NCBI GenBank assembly: GCA_035570275.1
Contig: DATMNI010000117.1
Location: 1 to 64,000 of the forward strand
Direction: 5' to 3'
DNA length: 64,000 nt
From: DATMNI01 sp035570275
GTDB lineage: Bacteria; Acidobacteriota; Terriglobia; Bryobacterales; Bryobacteraceae
The translations under genes and the position numbers were made by a program. The number at the start of each line of letters is the position of its first letter. Positions within the stretch are counted from its first letter, which is position 1. This document shows, in pieces, positions 52,122 through 60,650 of the stretch. The notes under the pieces are model-generated. The model saw only the letters and a list, made by a program, of their open reading frames with translations, ran no database searches and was not told where the DNA came from.

Positions 52122-52162
52122 GGCGGATTGCCAATCCGCCGCAGCTTGCCAAGCTGCCCCAC
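52122..52162 (-). repeat. double hairpin of the GTGGGGCAG family
   Basis: Read on the minus strand, GTGGGGCAGCTTGGCAAGCT begins the first hairpin and GGCGGATTGGCAATCCGCC forms the second, with TTGGCAA-type loops. The arrangement is the same as at 56933-56975. Confidence 0.8.
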
Positions 52163-52398
52163 ATAGCGCCACGGGCGACTTTCATCCTTCCCCCTGTGCG
52201 CCCGGCGCACATCGCGAACAGCTTTGAAAGTGAACTCCCAGAGGGCCAGGGCCGGCGCACGCAGGAGTTCGCCGGAAGGTCGTGCCCAGCCGCAGGTCCG
52301 GCCCGGGCTGAAGCGCTGAGCAGGTTCCGGGGCGGGCGCCCTGGAGCAAGAGGGGAAAACCTGGTCGTTTGAGGCGACGCCAGCGGAAGCGCCTTGGA

Positions 52399-52417
52399 AT
52401 CTTGCTGCTAGCAAGAT
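52399..52417. terminator. perfect 8-bp hairpin
   Basis: ATCTTGCT and AGCAAGAT flank a GCT loop. There is no T-tract, so a terminator role is uncertain. Confidence 0.4.
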
Positions 52418-52724
52418 AGCGCGGCCTTCGACCTCAAACCGGCGAGGGCCCGTTTCTCCTTGGTGGCGTTGTCAAGCGATCGTCAATGGCGATGTAGAAT
52501 TCCTCCACATCGATTATCCGGGGCTATCCGGGGACGGGTAACCGTAATAGGCCGATCTTGCGGCCATCCGAGACCGAACTCGGGTGGCGGGATATCTTTT
52601 GCTTCGTAATGTGCGTGTAATGTAAAGATCTCGTGATTTTCCTGTCTTGTTTTCAGTAGTAATCCCGGTATTTGGACCGGCAAAGTTACGTTAGGCTCAT
52701 CTTATTGGCTGATAAGGAGTCCAT

Positions 52725-54824
52725 TTGACTGAGCTAACGATTAGATCGACGTGGCGCTGCGGGGCTGTCGCTCTGCTTTTCGCCGCCGCCAACGTCCTGG
52801 TGGCGCAACAAGGACTGTTTCCCCCGGATCGTCCACCGAAGGCGGGCCCATTAAGCGGAATACCGCTTTGCACTGCTAATCCCTCGGTCGCGTGCCTCCC
52901 CCTGCCTCCAAATCTCTCGGATTTTGTGGTGAACCAGAAGATGGCGATCGTGCTGGGGAAGGCGCTTTTCTGGGACCAGATGGCCGGCAGCGACGGCCTG
53001 GCGTGCGGCAGCTGCCACTTTCATGCGGGCGCCGACAACCGTGTCCAGAACCAGATCGACCCAGGTTTGCGCAATGTCGACCCGACACTGCAGAACATTT
53101 TCAGCCTGACGGCTTCGAACAAGAACAAACGGGTCGGTCCGCCTCCAGGGGGCGGTCCTAACTATACGCTCAAGGCTTTGGACTTCCCGTTCCACCAGCT
53201 TTCCGATCCCACGGACCACAATTCGACGGTCCTGTTCGACAGCAACGATGTGGTTTCGTCGCAGGGCGTCTTCAGTGCCGACTTCGACCACATGAACGTG
53301 TCGACAAAGAACGCCAAGGTTAAGCTGAAGAAGATCGAAGTCTGCAACTCCGCGATCTCCCCGACCTTCCGCGTGAACGGTATCAACGTCCGGCAAGTGG
53401 AGCCGCGCAACACCCCCACCATGATCAACGCTATCTTCAACTTCCGCAGCTTCTTTGACGGCCGCGCCAACAACAACTTTAATGGCCGGAATCCGTTCGG
53501 GCCGCGCGACCCCACCGCGGGCATTGACCCGCTGAACAGCGTCCTGGTGTCGGACAGGTTCGGCAACCTGTCGCCGATTGTGGTGTCCATGCCGGATGCC
53601 AGCCTGGCGTCACAGGCGGTTGGCCCTCCGGGCAGCAACCTGGAGATGTCGTGCGGCGGCCGAATGTTCGAGCAGATCGCGCAGAAACTGGCTACGGCCA
53701 AGCCGCTGGCCTACCAGGACGTGGACCCTACCGACAGCGTGCTCGGACCGTGGGCCACGAAGACTAAGGGCCTGATCGTTACCTACGAGGGCCTGATCAA
53801 AATGGCGTTCGCGCCGCAGTTCTGGAACTCGACGCAGTTGTCGCCCGACGGCTACCGGCAGGTCGAGAAGAATTTCTCGCTGTTCTTCGGTCTCTCGATC
53901 ATGCTCTACGAATCGACGCTGGTCTCCGACAATACGCCGTTCGACCAATATATGAGCGGTAACATCTCGGCCATGACGACGCAGCAGGTCAAAGGCTTCG
54001 AGGTCTTCAACGGCAACGGCGGATGCGTCTTCTGCCATAGTGGCCCGGTATTCTCGGCCGCCACTACGGATCTGCATTTGCTGAACTTGAAGGGCGCGCA
54101 GATCGAGCGCATGCAGATGGGCGACGGAGCGGTGGCGCTGTACGACAGCGGCCACTACAACATCGGCGTCCGCGGGCCTGGGGACGACATCGGAGTGGGC
54201 GGCTTGGACCCGTTTGGCAACCCGCTGAGTTGGACCCGGCAGGCGAAGAATGCAGTCGCTCCCGGCTCCCAGGCGTACAACATCTTCCACGTCCCGTTCG
54301 ATGGATTCAACGTGGGCACGTGCAATTTCGAGTCGTTTCCGTGCCTCCCGCTCGCCAACGACACCCGCGACGCGGTGGACGGGAGTTTCAAGGCTCCAAG
54401 TTTGCGCAATGTGGAACTGACGGGACCCTACTTCCATAACGGCGGCCAGGCCACGCTGGAACAGGTGGTGGACTTCTACAATCGCGGCGGCGACGGCGCC
54501 GGCTCATTTGCCACCAATACGACGGGATTCGGAATCAATCCGACCAATCGGCCTCCGGCAATCCAACGGCTGTTCCTTTCGGATACCGATAAGGCGGCCC
54601 TGGTAGCGTTTCTGAAGGCGCTGACCGACGAGCGCGTGCGCTATGAAAAGGCGCCGTTCGACCATCCGGGGCTGACGATTCCGAACGGACAAGTGGGCGA
54701 CGCTACGTCAACAAGGATAAACCCCGCGACCGGGTACGCCGTTGACGTCACCATGAAGATTCCGGCCGTCGGCGCGGCCGGGAGAGGGGTTGCCCTGACA
54801 CCGTTCAGCGCCGGCTTGCAATAG
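52725..54824 (+). CDS. di-haem cytochrome c peroxidase-family protein
   Basis: A 699-residue exported protein with two haem c motifs, CGSCH (about residue 90) and CVFCH (about residue 436). The proline-rich N-terminus after the signal segment (ALLFAAANVLVAQ) and the late motif APSLRNVELTGPYFHNGG are typical of the MauG/CcpA group. The start is TTG at 52725, supported by an AAGGAG five bases upstream. It sits between the two lasso clusters. A direct role in peptide oxidation is possible but not indicated by the sequence. Confidence 0.87.
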   Translation: MTELTIRSTWRCGAVALLFAAANVLVAQQGLFPPDRPPKAGPLSGIPLCTANPSVACLPLPPNLSDFVVNQKMAIVLGKALFWDQMAGSDGLACGSCHFHAGADNRVQNQIDPGLRNVDPTLQNIFSLTASNKNKRVGPPPGGGPNYTLKALDFPFHQLSDPTDHNSTVLFDSNDVVSSQGVFSADFDHMNVSTKNAKVKLKKIEVCNSAISPTFRVNGINVRQVEPRNTPTMINAIFNFRSFFDGRANNNFNGRNPFGPRDPTAGIDPLNSVLVSDRFGNLSPIVVSMPDASLASQAVGPPGSNLEMSCGGRMFEQIAQKLATAKPLAYQDVDPTDSVLGPWATKTKGLIVTYEGLIKMAFAPQFWNSTQLSPDGYRQVEKNFSLFFGLSIMLYESTLVSDNTPFDQYMSGNISAMTTQQVKGFEVFNGNGGCVFCHSGPVFSAATTDLHLLNLKGAQIERMQMGDGAVALYDSGHYNIGVRGPGDDIGVGGLDPFGNPLSWTRQAKNAVAPGSQAYNIFHVPFDGFNVGTCNFESFPCLPLANDTRDAVDGSFKAPSLRNVELTGPYFHNGGQATLEQVVDFYNRGGDGAGSFATNTTGFGINPTNRPPAIQRLFLSDTDKAALVAFLKALTDERVRYEKAPFDHPGLTIPNGQVGDATSTRINPATGYAVDVTMKIPAVGAAGRGVALTPFSAGLQ

Positions 54825-56032
54825 GCCGAGGCAGGACCCAACCCACATCATCATGAAACGGCAAATTGAAGAGGCAAAGGGGCCTTCCGCCCGCGGCTGG
54901 TGGATGCCAAACGGCTCGGCCTGTGCCTGGTTTCGCTTGCCGCATTCCTGGTAACAGCTTCGGGATGAACGCCGGCGGCCGCCGCGGCTCGCGCCACGAA
55001 CGGGCGGCCGGCGTTTTTCGTAAAACCGGGGATGGCAGTCATCCCGGAACAGCTTGACCGACACATCACGTTGACCTGGCAAGTAGCATGCCTCGAGCGT
55101 CCGGCCTTCACAGCTACATCGGCAAGTTGGCACGGGAACAAGGCCGCCGGTGTTAGTGCCCGGCCAGTTTCTTGGGTAAGCCGGGTTCATCGCCGAGATC
55201 CCCGATATCGCCGGTGGGGCTGGGACAAATATCGGCGAGGCTCCGCGAGGCGGAGAAGACGCGGGCGGAGCTGGAAGACATACCGATTTAGCGGTTTCAA
55301 CCACAAAGAACGGAAAGACGACATCGCCAACAGCTTCACTGTTCAAAGCCTGGATTGGTGACCTTGGCCGGCGAAGGCAACGCCGGCCAGGAACACCGTC
55401 AGTACCGATCCGTTCTCATGCACACCCATTGTGTCACGCCTAATGCCAGAGGTTCGCGGGCGCGCCTTCAATTCTGATTTCTGTCTCCTGCTCTGTCTCC
55501 TGCTTCTTCTCCTGACTGCTGTCTCCTGACTCCGCTTCTGATTCCGCACGCAACGACAAGTGCCGGATGCATTCGCCTTCAACGGTTGGCACAAGAAGGC
55601 CCGGACGCTCAACGGAAATAAGCGAACGGGCGGTTTGAGTTCAACCGCGACATGCCGGTTTACGCTAAGGCGGAGTCAAACAATAAACTCGCCAATTTGA
55701 GTCAAGCGTAAGGTGGAAGATCGGTTTGGAGCGTGGGGCTGGAAGACGAACCTGTCAGCCGCGGCAGTGGCAGGAGCGGCGACAGCACCCAAGGAGGGCT
55801 GCGAACCTGCCGTGCTTCATCAACTGATCGACGGTTTTCGCAACCGCGACCTCCGCCAGCAGCGGATCCGTTGGCCGTGCCGCAGGTCCAATACTCCCAC
55901 CAGATGGCCTCGGACCGTCTCCAGCAGAATCGGGACGAGGTGCAACGAGTGGTGGAAGTACCTGGTTTCCGGGTGTACTGCTCCAGACGATCGCCGAAGC
56001 AGCTTCCAGGCCCAGAGGCGCACGGCCAAGGG
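54825..56032. other. 1.2-kb gap without a convincing gene
   Basis: Several open frames occur on both strands but none has family motifs. A frame near 54880-54970 could read LCLVSLAAFLVTASG as a broken signal peptide. A pyrimidine-rich gtctcctg repeat lies at 55472-55534. The region looks like decayed and repetitive DNA between the peroxidase and the hydrolase. Confidence 0.55.
55472..55534. repeat. pyrimidine-rich gtctcctg repeat
   Basis: The octamer (t)gtctcctg or a close variant recurs four times in about 60 bp (ctgtctcctgctctgtctcc and following). It contains no gene. Confidence 0.6.
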
Positions 56033-56932
56033 CTACCGGACGCCGATTTTCGCCTTCAGAATCGGATCGATTCGCTTCAGCCCCAGGTGAGTCGCCAGGA
56101 ATCGCGCTCGGTCGCTGATTGCGGCGATGTCCACAACGTCATGCGCCGTGTCGTACCACTTCAGCGTTTTGGGCTCGCTTGCCGCGTCGAACAGGGTCTG
56201 CGCCTGAGCGTCTGTTACACCCGGATCGAGGTGCGCCGACTGAAACAGCAGCGCGATAGACGCGAGAGATCCCACGTAGTGGATTGCATCCAGCGGTTCG
56301 ATGAAGCTCAGGGCAGAATCGAGCCCCGGTCCCAGCCGCTTGCGGATGTCCGCTGCGAAGGGGATTGGCGCAGTCCGAAGATGTACGCTCATGCCGGGGA
56401 GTCCCACTTCGAATACCGCGGCCTTGAAACGGCGGTCCGACGAGACGGCGTCGATGCCCATCATCGCGCCATAACTGTGGCCGGCGAAGCCCAGCCGTTG
56501 CGGGTCGACGTCGCTTCTTTGCAGCAGCAGGTCGACGCCGCGTCGAATACTGACCACCGCGTTGATCATCGGCCCGCGCCAGGTCTCGGCCGCCGGCTGG
56601 TCCCAATTTGGGCCGATGGGATTGATCAGCAGGGAGACGGCTCCGGCCTGCGCCAGCAACATGGCATCCGGGAGTTGTTGGAAGACTCCGCTGGAATGCA
56701 CCCAGACGATCGCGCCGGTTTTGGTCCTGCCCGGAGGCGGTGTGACCAGCAGGCCGTCGGCCCTCACAGACGGCGTTACCGCGAAATTCAGAAGTGCGAC
56801 GCGGGTGCCTTTGAGAACGGAGATTTCATGCTCGTGCGGATCTAGCGGAAGGGTGCGGTCGTAGTCGAAGGGCGTGAAATCCGCCGCGAACAGGTTGACG
56901 GCGAGAACGCCATAGAGCGCAATGAGTCTCAT
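56033..56932 (-). CDS. exported alpha/beta-hydrolase (dienelactone-hydrolase-like)
   Basis: A 299-residue hydrolase. The ATG at 56932 begins a signal peptide (MRLIALYGVLAVNLFAA); the longer open frame reads into the kinase pseudogene. The oxyanion region is AIVWVHSSGVF, the nucleophile is in FAGHSYGAMMG, and candidate Asp and His residues are LDPGVTDAQ and WYDTAHDV. It has moved in where the C-terminal half of the cluster 2 kinase should be. The substrate is unknown. Confidence 0.75.
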   Translation of the reverse strand: MRLIALYGVLAVNLFAADFTPFDYDRTLPLDPHEHEISVLKGTRVALLNFAVTPSVRADGLLVTPPPGRTKTGAIVWVHSSGVFQQLPDAMLLAQAGAVSLLINPIGPNWDQPAAETWRGPMINAVVSIRRGVDLLLQRSDVDPQRLGFAGHSYGAMMGIDAVSSDRRFKAAVFEVGLPGMSVHLRTAPIPFAADIRKRLGPGLDSALSFIEPLDAIHYVGSLASIALLFQSAHLDPGVTDAQAQTLFDAASEPKTLKWYDTAHDVVDIAAISDRARFLATHLGLKRIDPILKAKIGVR

Positions 56933-56975
56933 GTGGGGCAGGATGGCATCCTGCGCGCCGGTTGGCAACCGGCGC
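56933..56975. repeat. double hairpin of the GTGGGGCAG family
   Basis: gtggggcaggatggcatcct begins hairpin one (56933-56954) and gcgccggttggcaaccggcg begins hairpin two (56955-56975). It lies exactly at the junction between the kinase pseudogene and the hydrolase start. Confidence 0.8.
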
Positions 56976-56981
56976 AGACTT

Positions 56982-57520
56982 TTAGGACATCGGACGAAAA
57001 AAGCCGCTGCCGCGGTCGTCCAGCGCAGCCACATCTTCGGCGGGCACGGCATAACCTTGCTGTGCCAGGGCCACGGCCGTAGTCGATTTGCCAGCCCCCT
57101 GCGGCCCGCAGAAAGCGACCGCGCGGCCGCCAATGACCACGGTGCTGGCATGCGGACAAACCATACGCGAACGCACTGTACGAAACCCATGACAGGGCCG
57201 AAGAGATAAGGGCAGGTATCCTCGAGAGTCAGGCTTGGCGCGGGGCCGCAACCACGCGGCTCGCCTCCGGACTCACGAGAAACTCGGCCCCGTCGTAAGC
57301 GGAGTGATGGCCGGCATCCACGCGCCGGACCTCCATGGATTCGCGGCGAAGACAAGCTGCCCGGAACCGCGCCAGATAGGGGGATTCTCGAGCCTCACAT
57401 GGATATCGGCGCCAAAGGCAGCCATCGCCTGCAGGCCGGGGAGCGAACTGTTCGATTCGACTCGACAGCCGTACAGCAGGTATCTATCCTAGAGTCTGGT
57501 GCGCTGAAGTTGGCATCGAT
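56982..57520 (-). pseudogene. decayed HprK-like kinase of lasso cluster 2
   Basis: Fragments in three frames match the cluster 1 kinase in order: YGCRVESNSSLPGLQ, AEFLVSPEASRVVA, LEDTCPYLFGPVMGF, and HASTVVIGGRAVAFCGPQG with its GKSTT and AEDVAALDDRG. The start codon position (57518-57520) reads ATC instead of ATG. The gene stops after GFFRPMS at about the middle, where a hairpin repeat and the hydrolase begin. The C-terminal half and all later tailoring genes are missing. Confidence 0.9.
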
Positions 57521-57528
57521 GGCGCCGC

Positions 57529-57729
57529 CTAGGACATATTTCGCCCCGATGAACAAGAGCTCCCTTTACTGCCAATACAGTCGGGGACCTTGCCTGCCGA
57601 ATTGGTCTGGGTCAGATGTGCAACATTTCCGAACACGCGAAACTCGGGCGAGTTATAGGCAGCGCGGACATCGGGGCGATCTTCGTTAAGCGTTTGATCT
57701 TCGTTAAGCGTTTGATCTTCTTTAAGCAT
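57529..57729 (-). CDS. lasso precursor peptide 2
   Basis: A 66-residue precursor starting at ATG 57729, chosen for the AAGGAG seven bases upstream; a longer frame to 57759 lacks one. The leader motif Y25-x2-P28-x-F30-x3-G34-x5-T40 falls at the same residues as in precursor 1, with Phe for Leu at 30. The core would be Thr42-Ser66 with Asp50 at position 9. The tail holds Cys at core positions 10 and 18 and ends in Ser. The leader has an 18-bp duplication (EDQTLN twice). It overlaps the cyclase by 8 bp. Confidence 0.87.
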   Translation of the reverse strand: MLKEDQTLNEDQTLNEDRPDVRAAYNSPEFRVFGNVAHLTQTNSAGKVPDCIGSKGSSCSSGRNMS

Positions 57730-59536
57730 TTGATTTCTCCTTAGTTTCAAGCCAGCCATTGAGCGAAATTACCCTGGTGTCTACCCAGAGCCGCTCCACG
57801 GAAGCTGCACGAGTGAGCACAGGAATTGCGCGAGAGTCAACGAAATCATATAAGCGTCCCTGCGGCTGGATGCGCTGGGCGAGCCCGAGCCCATGCCGTT
57901 GGAATGCCGCCTGGAAGGGGTCGCCTCGCAAGGGGGTCTTCGGCCGTGTCCGCACGGGCTCCGGCAACAAGCCCCGCAGCGCCAGGCGCAGGAGGTACTT
58001 GTCCACCGAATAGGGCAATTCCGGTATGGCCATGAGATATCTCACCAGCCGCATATCAAAGAATGGATGGCGTTGATCGACAGCAGCGTCCACGCGCGCG
58101 GCATCGTGCGCCTCGAAATGAGCCTGCCAGGAGGCCGAGCGCAAACTCGTTCGCGCCGCGGGGCGAAGCTCGTTGATCGGATCTGTGAGGCCATAGGCAG
58201 CGGCCCGCTCGACAAGACGGCAACGACGGACAAAGTCGGCGTTTAACCAGGCTGGCAACTCCATCTGGCGCGGTGACCGGCGCCCGAGGACATGCAGCAG
58301 AGTCGAGCGCAGCCGGATTTTGGGCACGCTCCGGAATTCCCACATATAACGGGTGAGGTGGAGAGCTGTGTGAATCGGCGGGATCGCTTGGACGGCCTTC
58401 CAGCTCAGCAGGGGTGAAACACACAGGAGCGGGTCGGCCCCAAGTCCGGTAAGCATCACGGGTGTTTTCGCTGCCACACGCTTGCAGTTATTGGGCTGCC
58501 AGAGCGGAGCGTGGCAAGGTTCCGGTGTGCCGAAGCTCCCGTTACCATCGTATGGCCGGTCGCCATCGACCGGTGTGAAATCGATGGGAATGCCCAGCGA
58601 TCCGGCGACGAGGCCGGCGAAGTGGCGTTCGTCGTCGGGTATGAGCCAATCGTAAACCAGCGTCTGCGCATGGATCTCGGTTTCGGGCCGGGCCTTCCGT
58701 GCGAAGGCGGCTATAGCCGGGGAGTCAAGACCGCCGCTCATCCACACCGCGGCGCGTTTGGTCCTAAGGCGGTCGGCGGTGGCGGTTTCGAGCAAGGACC
58801 GGAAGTGCTCCACATAATCGTGGGTGCGGCGGTACCGGATGCGCTCGACTTCGGGAAGCGTCCAGTGGCGGCGCACCGAGACCCCGTCAACCGTTGCGAC
58901 CAGGGTATGGGCCGGCGGCAAACGGTGGATATCGGCAAACGTGGTGGTCGCCATGTCCTGATTGAAATCAAACAGCAGGAAATCGGCGATGGCGAGTTCA
59001 TTCAACTGGCCGGAGACGGCGGGGTGCAACCGGATGCAGTTCAGAGTGTTGCTGAATATGAAAGTGCCGGCGATGTGGGCGTAGTAGAACGGTTTAATGC
59101 CGAAATGGTCGCGGGCGCAGAAGAGCTTGCGGGAGCGCGCGTCCCAGATGGCGAAGGCGAAATCGCCAAGAAGATGGTCGACACAGGCTTCACCCCAGCG
59201 CGCATAGGCATGGAGGATGAGTTCGCAATCGGGGCGCGCCAGGGCCGACGGCGCCAGTCCCAACTCGCGGGCCAGATCTTCGCGGGCGTCGATGCGGGCG
59301 TCCGCGGTGATCCATACCTGCGCATCCACGCCCTGCCCATTCAGGGAAGCGGGCTGGCGCTCGGATTCGGCTTCGAAAGTGGTCTTGTGCAGGGCATGTC
59401 CCAAAGCCGCGGATCCGCCAGTCCAGACGTGCCGGCCATCCGGGCCGCGGAAGGCGAGCGAGGCCGTCATGGATTCGATGAGGCCGCGATCCGCCGGCCT
59501 GCCGTCAAAATGAATGATACCGGCAATGCCGCTCAT
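57722..59536 (-). CDS. lasso cyclase, asparagine-synthetase-like (cluster 2, C protein)
   Basis: A 604-residue paralogue of the cluster 1 cyclase. The ATG at 59536 gives MSGIAG, with Ser in place of Cys2. The ATP motif WMSGGLDSPAI and RHPFFDMRLVRYL are intact. The longer open frame upstream reads into B2 and is not used; the B2 stop and this ATG overlap (ATGA). Most differences from cluster 1 are single substitutions, so the cluster duplicated as a block and then diverged. Confidence 0.93.
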   Translation of the reverse strand: MSGIAGIIHFDGRPADRGLIESMTASLAFRGPDGRHVWTGGSAALGHALHKTTFEAESERQPASLNGQGVDAQVWITADARIDAREDLARELGLAPSALARPDCELILHAYARWGEACVDHLLGDFAFAIWDARSRKLFCARDHFGIKPFYYAHIAGTFIFSNTLNCIRLHPAVSGQLNELAIADFLLFDFNQDMATTTFADIHRLPPAHTLVATVDGVSVRRHWTLPEVERIRYRRTHDYVEHFRSLLETATADRLRTKRAAVWMSGGLDSPAIAAFARKARPETEIHAQTLVYDWLIPDDERHFAGLVAGSLGIPIDFTPVDGDRPYDGNGSFGTPEPCHAPLWQPNNCKRVAAKTPVMLTGLGADPLLCVSPLLSWKAVQAIPPIHTALHLTRYMWEFRSVPKIRLRSTLLHVLGRRSPRQMELPAWLNADFVRRCRLVERAAAYGLTDPINELRPAARTSLRSASWQAHFEAHDAARVDAAVDQRHPFFDMRLVRYLMAIPELPYSVDKYLLRLALRGLLPEPVRTRPKTPLRGDPFQAAFQRHGLGLAQRIQPQGRLYDFVDSRAIPVLTRAASVERLWVDTRVISLNGWLETKEKSNA

Positions 59537-59946
59537 ATTCCGGAGCTCCTGGCCAGCAGCGGAACGTACCGGGTATTCGAACCGCCAACCAGGATGGCGC
59601 CGCGGCATTCGAGCCAGGCATGGGCCGCCAGACCCTCTTCAACCGATGGGGCCACGCCGATATGGAGATTGGAGGCGTGCCCGTGACGGGCGAAGAGGCG
59701 CTGCGCCGCCAGGGCACGAACTAAACACGTGGAATCCGGCACCACGGCGGCGGCGGCGAGAACCGCCCAGGTCAGGCGATCCGTATCCGCTGCATGACGG
59801 GCCGCCACTCTCGGAGTGAGCCTCAAGAAGCGGAATGGCACCAGCCAGAGCGCCAAACGGATGACGGAGACGCAAACCAGTGCTTCGGCGAGCACCAGCC
59901 GGTCGCCCCAGCTCAGGCGGATGAGTTTACGAAGCCAGCGGATCAC
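59533..59946 (-). CDS. lasso leader peptidase B2 (cluster 2)
   Basis: A 137-residue transglutaminase-like cysteine protease that removes the leader. The nucleophile Cys74 lies in DSTCLVRALAAQRLFARHG and His109 in AAHAWLE. The usual third Asp, about 12 residues after His, is not obvious (Gly there). The GTG start overlaps the PqqD gene by 20 bp, with AGGAA upstream. It is the only intact B2 in the window, and its start and end match the remnant in cluster 1. Confidence 0.9.
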   Translation of the reverse strand: MIRWLRKLIRLSWGDRLVLAEALVCVSVIRLALWLVPFRFLRLTPRVAARHAADTDRLTWAVLAAAAVVPDSTCLVRALAAQRLFARHGHASNLHIGVAPSVEEGLAAHAWLECRGAILVGGSNTRYVPLLARSSGI

Positions 59947-60214
59947 GGATTCCTACCAGCCTTTCGGCCGAGAGTCTGGAGAGGAGGTCGAAGAGATCCT
60001 GCTCGCAGCGCTCGGGCGTGACGTCATATTGGGCCAGAACCGCGTCTCGAATGTCGCGCACGGGCTTGGCGTCGGTCATGGACTTCCAGATGAACGAGCC
60101 CAGTGGATTCAGACCGAAATAGACACCGGCGTTCAGGCCTAAAATGACATGCTCGTCTCCGAGTTGGCAGGAGACCTGATCGGGTTGCACGTAAACTATG
60201 CTATCGAGATTCAT
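59927..60214 (-). CDS. PqqD-like lasso recognition protein B1 (cluster 2)
   Basis: A 95-residue PqqD/RRE protein nearly the same as the cluster 1 copy; shared segments include GDEHVILGLNAGVYFGLNPL and LFDLLSRLSAE. Differences cluster around residues 44-50 and 60-75. It is the first gene of cluster 2. The upstream DNA holds an imperfect 20-bp tandem repeat and several hairpins. Confidence 0.92.
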   Translation of the reverse strand: MNLDSIVYVQPDQVSCQLGDEHVILGLNAGVYFGLNPLGSFIWKSMTDAKPVRDIRDAVLAQYDVTPERCEQDLFDLLSRLSAERLVGIRDPLAS

Positions 60215-60345
60215 TGTAATGAATCTATGATACTTTTGTAACGGGGGCCCCTATTAACGGGTGTTTTCCGCATATTTCCTACGTAAAGTTCCCGGTTCGC
60301 TTAGTGGTAAGTACTTACCTCAGCCACGTACGCCGTTTCCAAGTC

Positions 60346-60385
60346 GATAGGCCTGTTACTTAGGAGATAGGTCTGGTACTTCGAG
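60346..60385. repeat. imperfect 20-bp tandem repeat upstream of lasso cluster 2
   Basis: gataggcctgttacttagga (60346-60365) and gataggtctggtacttcgag (60366-60385) share 15 of 20 bases. A palindrome TAAGTACTTA lies nearby at 60307-60316. The position, about 130-170 bp before the PqqD start, would suit a regulator site. Confidence 0.5.
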
Positions 60386-60390
60386 AAGAC

Positions 60391-60492
60391 GGCTTGAGAA
60401 GCCGAGACTTCGCACAGCCCTTCCGCGGAGGGATCGGTGCGAGTCGACGGCTAGCGGGGGCACCCGTGCCGGTCTGAGTCTGCTCAACCGTC
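60391..60492. other. cluster of three hairpins, possible structured RNA
   Basis: In order on the plus strand: GGCTT-GAG-AAGCC (60391-60403); GACTTCGCAC...GTGCGAGTC (60406-60445) closing over CCCTTCCGCGGAGGG; and GACGG...CCGTC (60446-60492) over GGCACCCGTGCC. Stems are nearly contiguous. This matches no riboswitch I recognise. It could be an untranslated leader element or merely repetitive DNA. Confidence 0.35.
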
Positions 60493-60650
60493 CTGGCCGT
60501 TAGCCGGCGAATGAAGTGCGCGTTCCCGGTTTCACAGCGCGGGGATTGAAATCACGGGCGAGAGGGATTGGGATGTGGGAAATGAGCGAAGGCAGGCGCC
60601 GTGCGATGCGCAAGAATTGCGTAACGATACAGCGGACGGGGCGTAGTGGT

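Larger units (their letters stand above)
51912..52724. other. 813-bp gap with hairpins but no clear gene
   Basis: No convincing gene is found between cluster 1 and the peroxidase. It contains a double hairpin of the GTGGGGCAG family at 52122-52162 and a perfect 8-3-8 hairpin (ATCTTGCT-GCT-AGCAAGAT) at 52399-52417. A short minus-strand remnant, VEEFYIAIDDRL, near 52480-52510 has no recognised parent. Confidence 0.6.

Noticed and set aside
51928..52414. ORFs of 110-148 codons between lasso cluster 1 and the peroxidase
   Set aside because: They run through the double-hairpin repeat and have no recognisable motif or ribosome site.
52725..54824. The peroxidase as a lasso tailoring enzyme
   Set aside because: It lies on the opposite strand with its own ribosome site and belongs to a family common in Acidobacteriota; only its location suggests a link.
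57730..57759. Longer start for lasso precursor 2
   Set aside because: The upstream ATG lacks a ribosome site, while ATG 57729 has AAGGAG at the right distance and gives the same leader length as precursor 1.
58511..59686. A 391-codon plus-strand ORF
   Set aside because: It is antisense to the cluster 2 cyclase.
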